Shown piece after piece: positions 13,058 through 13,208 of a stretch of 13,208 nucleotides of DNA. This DNA is from Bacteroidota bacterium. GTDB taxonomy: Bacteria > Bacteroidota > Bacteroidia > Chitinophagales > Chitinophagaceae. Location of the stretch: the NCBI GenBank assembly GCA_023391015.1, contig JAEWBT010000061.1, forward strand, positions 1 to 13,208, in the 5' to 3' direction. The translations under genes and the position numbers were made by a program. The first letter of the stretch is position 1, and the number at the start of each line of letters is the position of its first letter. The notes beneath the pieces are model-generated. The model had not been told where the DNA came from. It ran no database searches and saw only the letters and a program-made list of their open reading frames with translations.

Positions 13058-13208
13058 CACCCCCCCGTCTTAAATTTTTTACCCCCCCTTATTTTTTTTA
13101 CCCCCCCTGCAAAAGTGTAAGGGGGGTAGAAGTTTTGCAGGAGGGTCCGGAAGTTTTGTAAAGGGGTTCGGAAGTTTTGCAGGGGGGTCCGGAAGTTTTG
13201 CAGGAGGG
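13058..13208. repeat. Strand-flipping 21-bp repeat array, cut by the window edge
   Basis: Three full 21-bp units begin at 13130, 13151 and 13172, and a fourth at 13193 is cut off at 13208. Each reads AAGTTTTG, then a G-rich run, then TYCGG. To the left, 13058-13114 holds C-rich degenerate copies on the other strand; CCCCCCTGCAAAA at 13102-13114 is the exact complement of 13175-13187. The array therefore inverts near 13115-13129. The stretch 12916-13057 to its left shows no gene or clear promoter. Confidence 0.85.

Noticed and set aside
12976..13161. A 61-codon plus-strand frame ending in the 21-bp array
   Set aside because: The end is low-complexity repeat and the start overlaps the region upstream of the lipoprotein gene; no support for translation.
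13130..13208. CRISPR array at the right edge
   Set aside because: The 21-bp units are directly tandem with no unique spacers between them, and no cas gene is visible.
13130..13208. G-quadruplex formed by the G runs of the array
   Set aside because: The G runs are about 17 nt apart, too far for a canonical quadruplex, so I do not claim it.

Overview
The window looks like a piece of a Bacteroidota chromosome. The evidence is a type IX secretion (T9SS) cargo with a type B sorting domain, a PorP/SprF-family barrel, a PorG-like (DUF6089) barrel, promoter -7 boxes of the form TAnnTTTG, no clear Shine-Dalgarno sequences, and the DUF177-rpmF-plsX neighbourhood. Composition is moderately GC-rich. A Saprospiria- or Chitinophagia-type lineage is my inference; genus and species cannot be told from the sequence.

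Layout. Positions 1-3111 hold the 3' part of a giant surface protein built of 77-residue SprB-type repeats that ends in a T9SS type B C-terminal domain. It is followed by its probable partner, a PorP/SprF-family barrel (3169-4236), then rpsP (4414-4950) with its own promoter and a clear terminator. On the minus strand lies the RNase P RNA gene rnpB (5129-5552), which could be folded by eye against the E. coli RNA. The next minus-strand genes, in transcription order, are a DUF58 protein (8541-7627), DUF177 (7502-6924), rpmF (6887-6666) and plsX (6635-5652). The last three form an operon with its own promoter and a hairpin-rich leader. Divergent from DUF58 runs a PLP-dependent trans-sulfuration enzyme (8749-9888), then a PorG-like barrel (start revised to a TTG at 9988, end 10776). 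A long bidirectional terminator separates it from the convergent fabH (11859-10849). Upstream of fabH, also on the minus strand, is an unrecognised putative membrane lipoprotein (12915-11944). The window ends in a 21-bp repeat array that runs off the edge.

How the genes relate. The cargo, the PorP/SprF protein and the PorG-like barrel point to T9SS surface export. PlsX and FabH both act in fatty acid and phospholipid initiation; they are adjacent in many bacteria but here lie about 4.2 kb apart. rpsP, rpmF and rnpB are translation and RNA-processing housekeeping genes.

I see no defence, CRISPR, phage or transposon system. The most unusual signals are non-coding. The 10-bp palindrome TTTCCGGAAA occurs eight times outside the SprB repeats, in different reading frames, in intergenic DNA and inside rnpB. 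Variable helices of RNase P RNA appear to be built from this palindrome and from a dispersed-type hairpin repeat. Other repeat signals are a 27-bp inverted pair around rpsP, a 15-bp triplicate before the trans-sulfuration gene, and the strand-flipping 21-bp array at the right edge.
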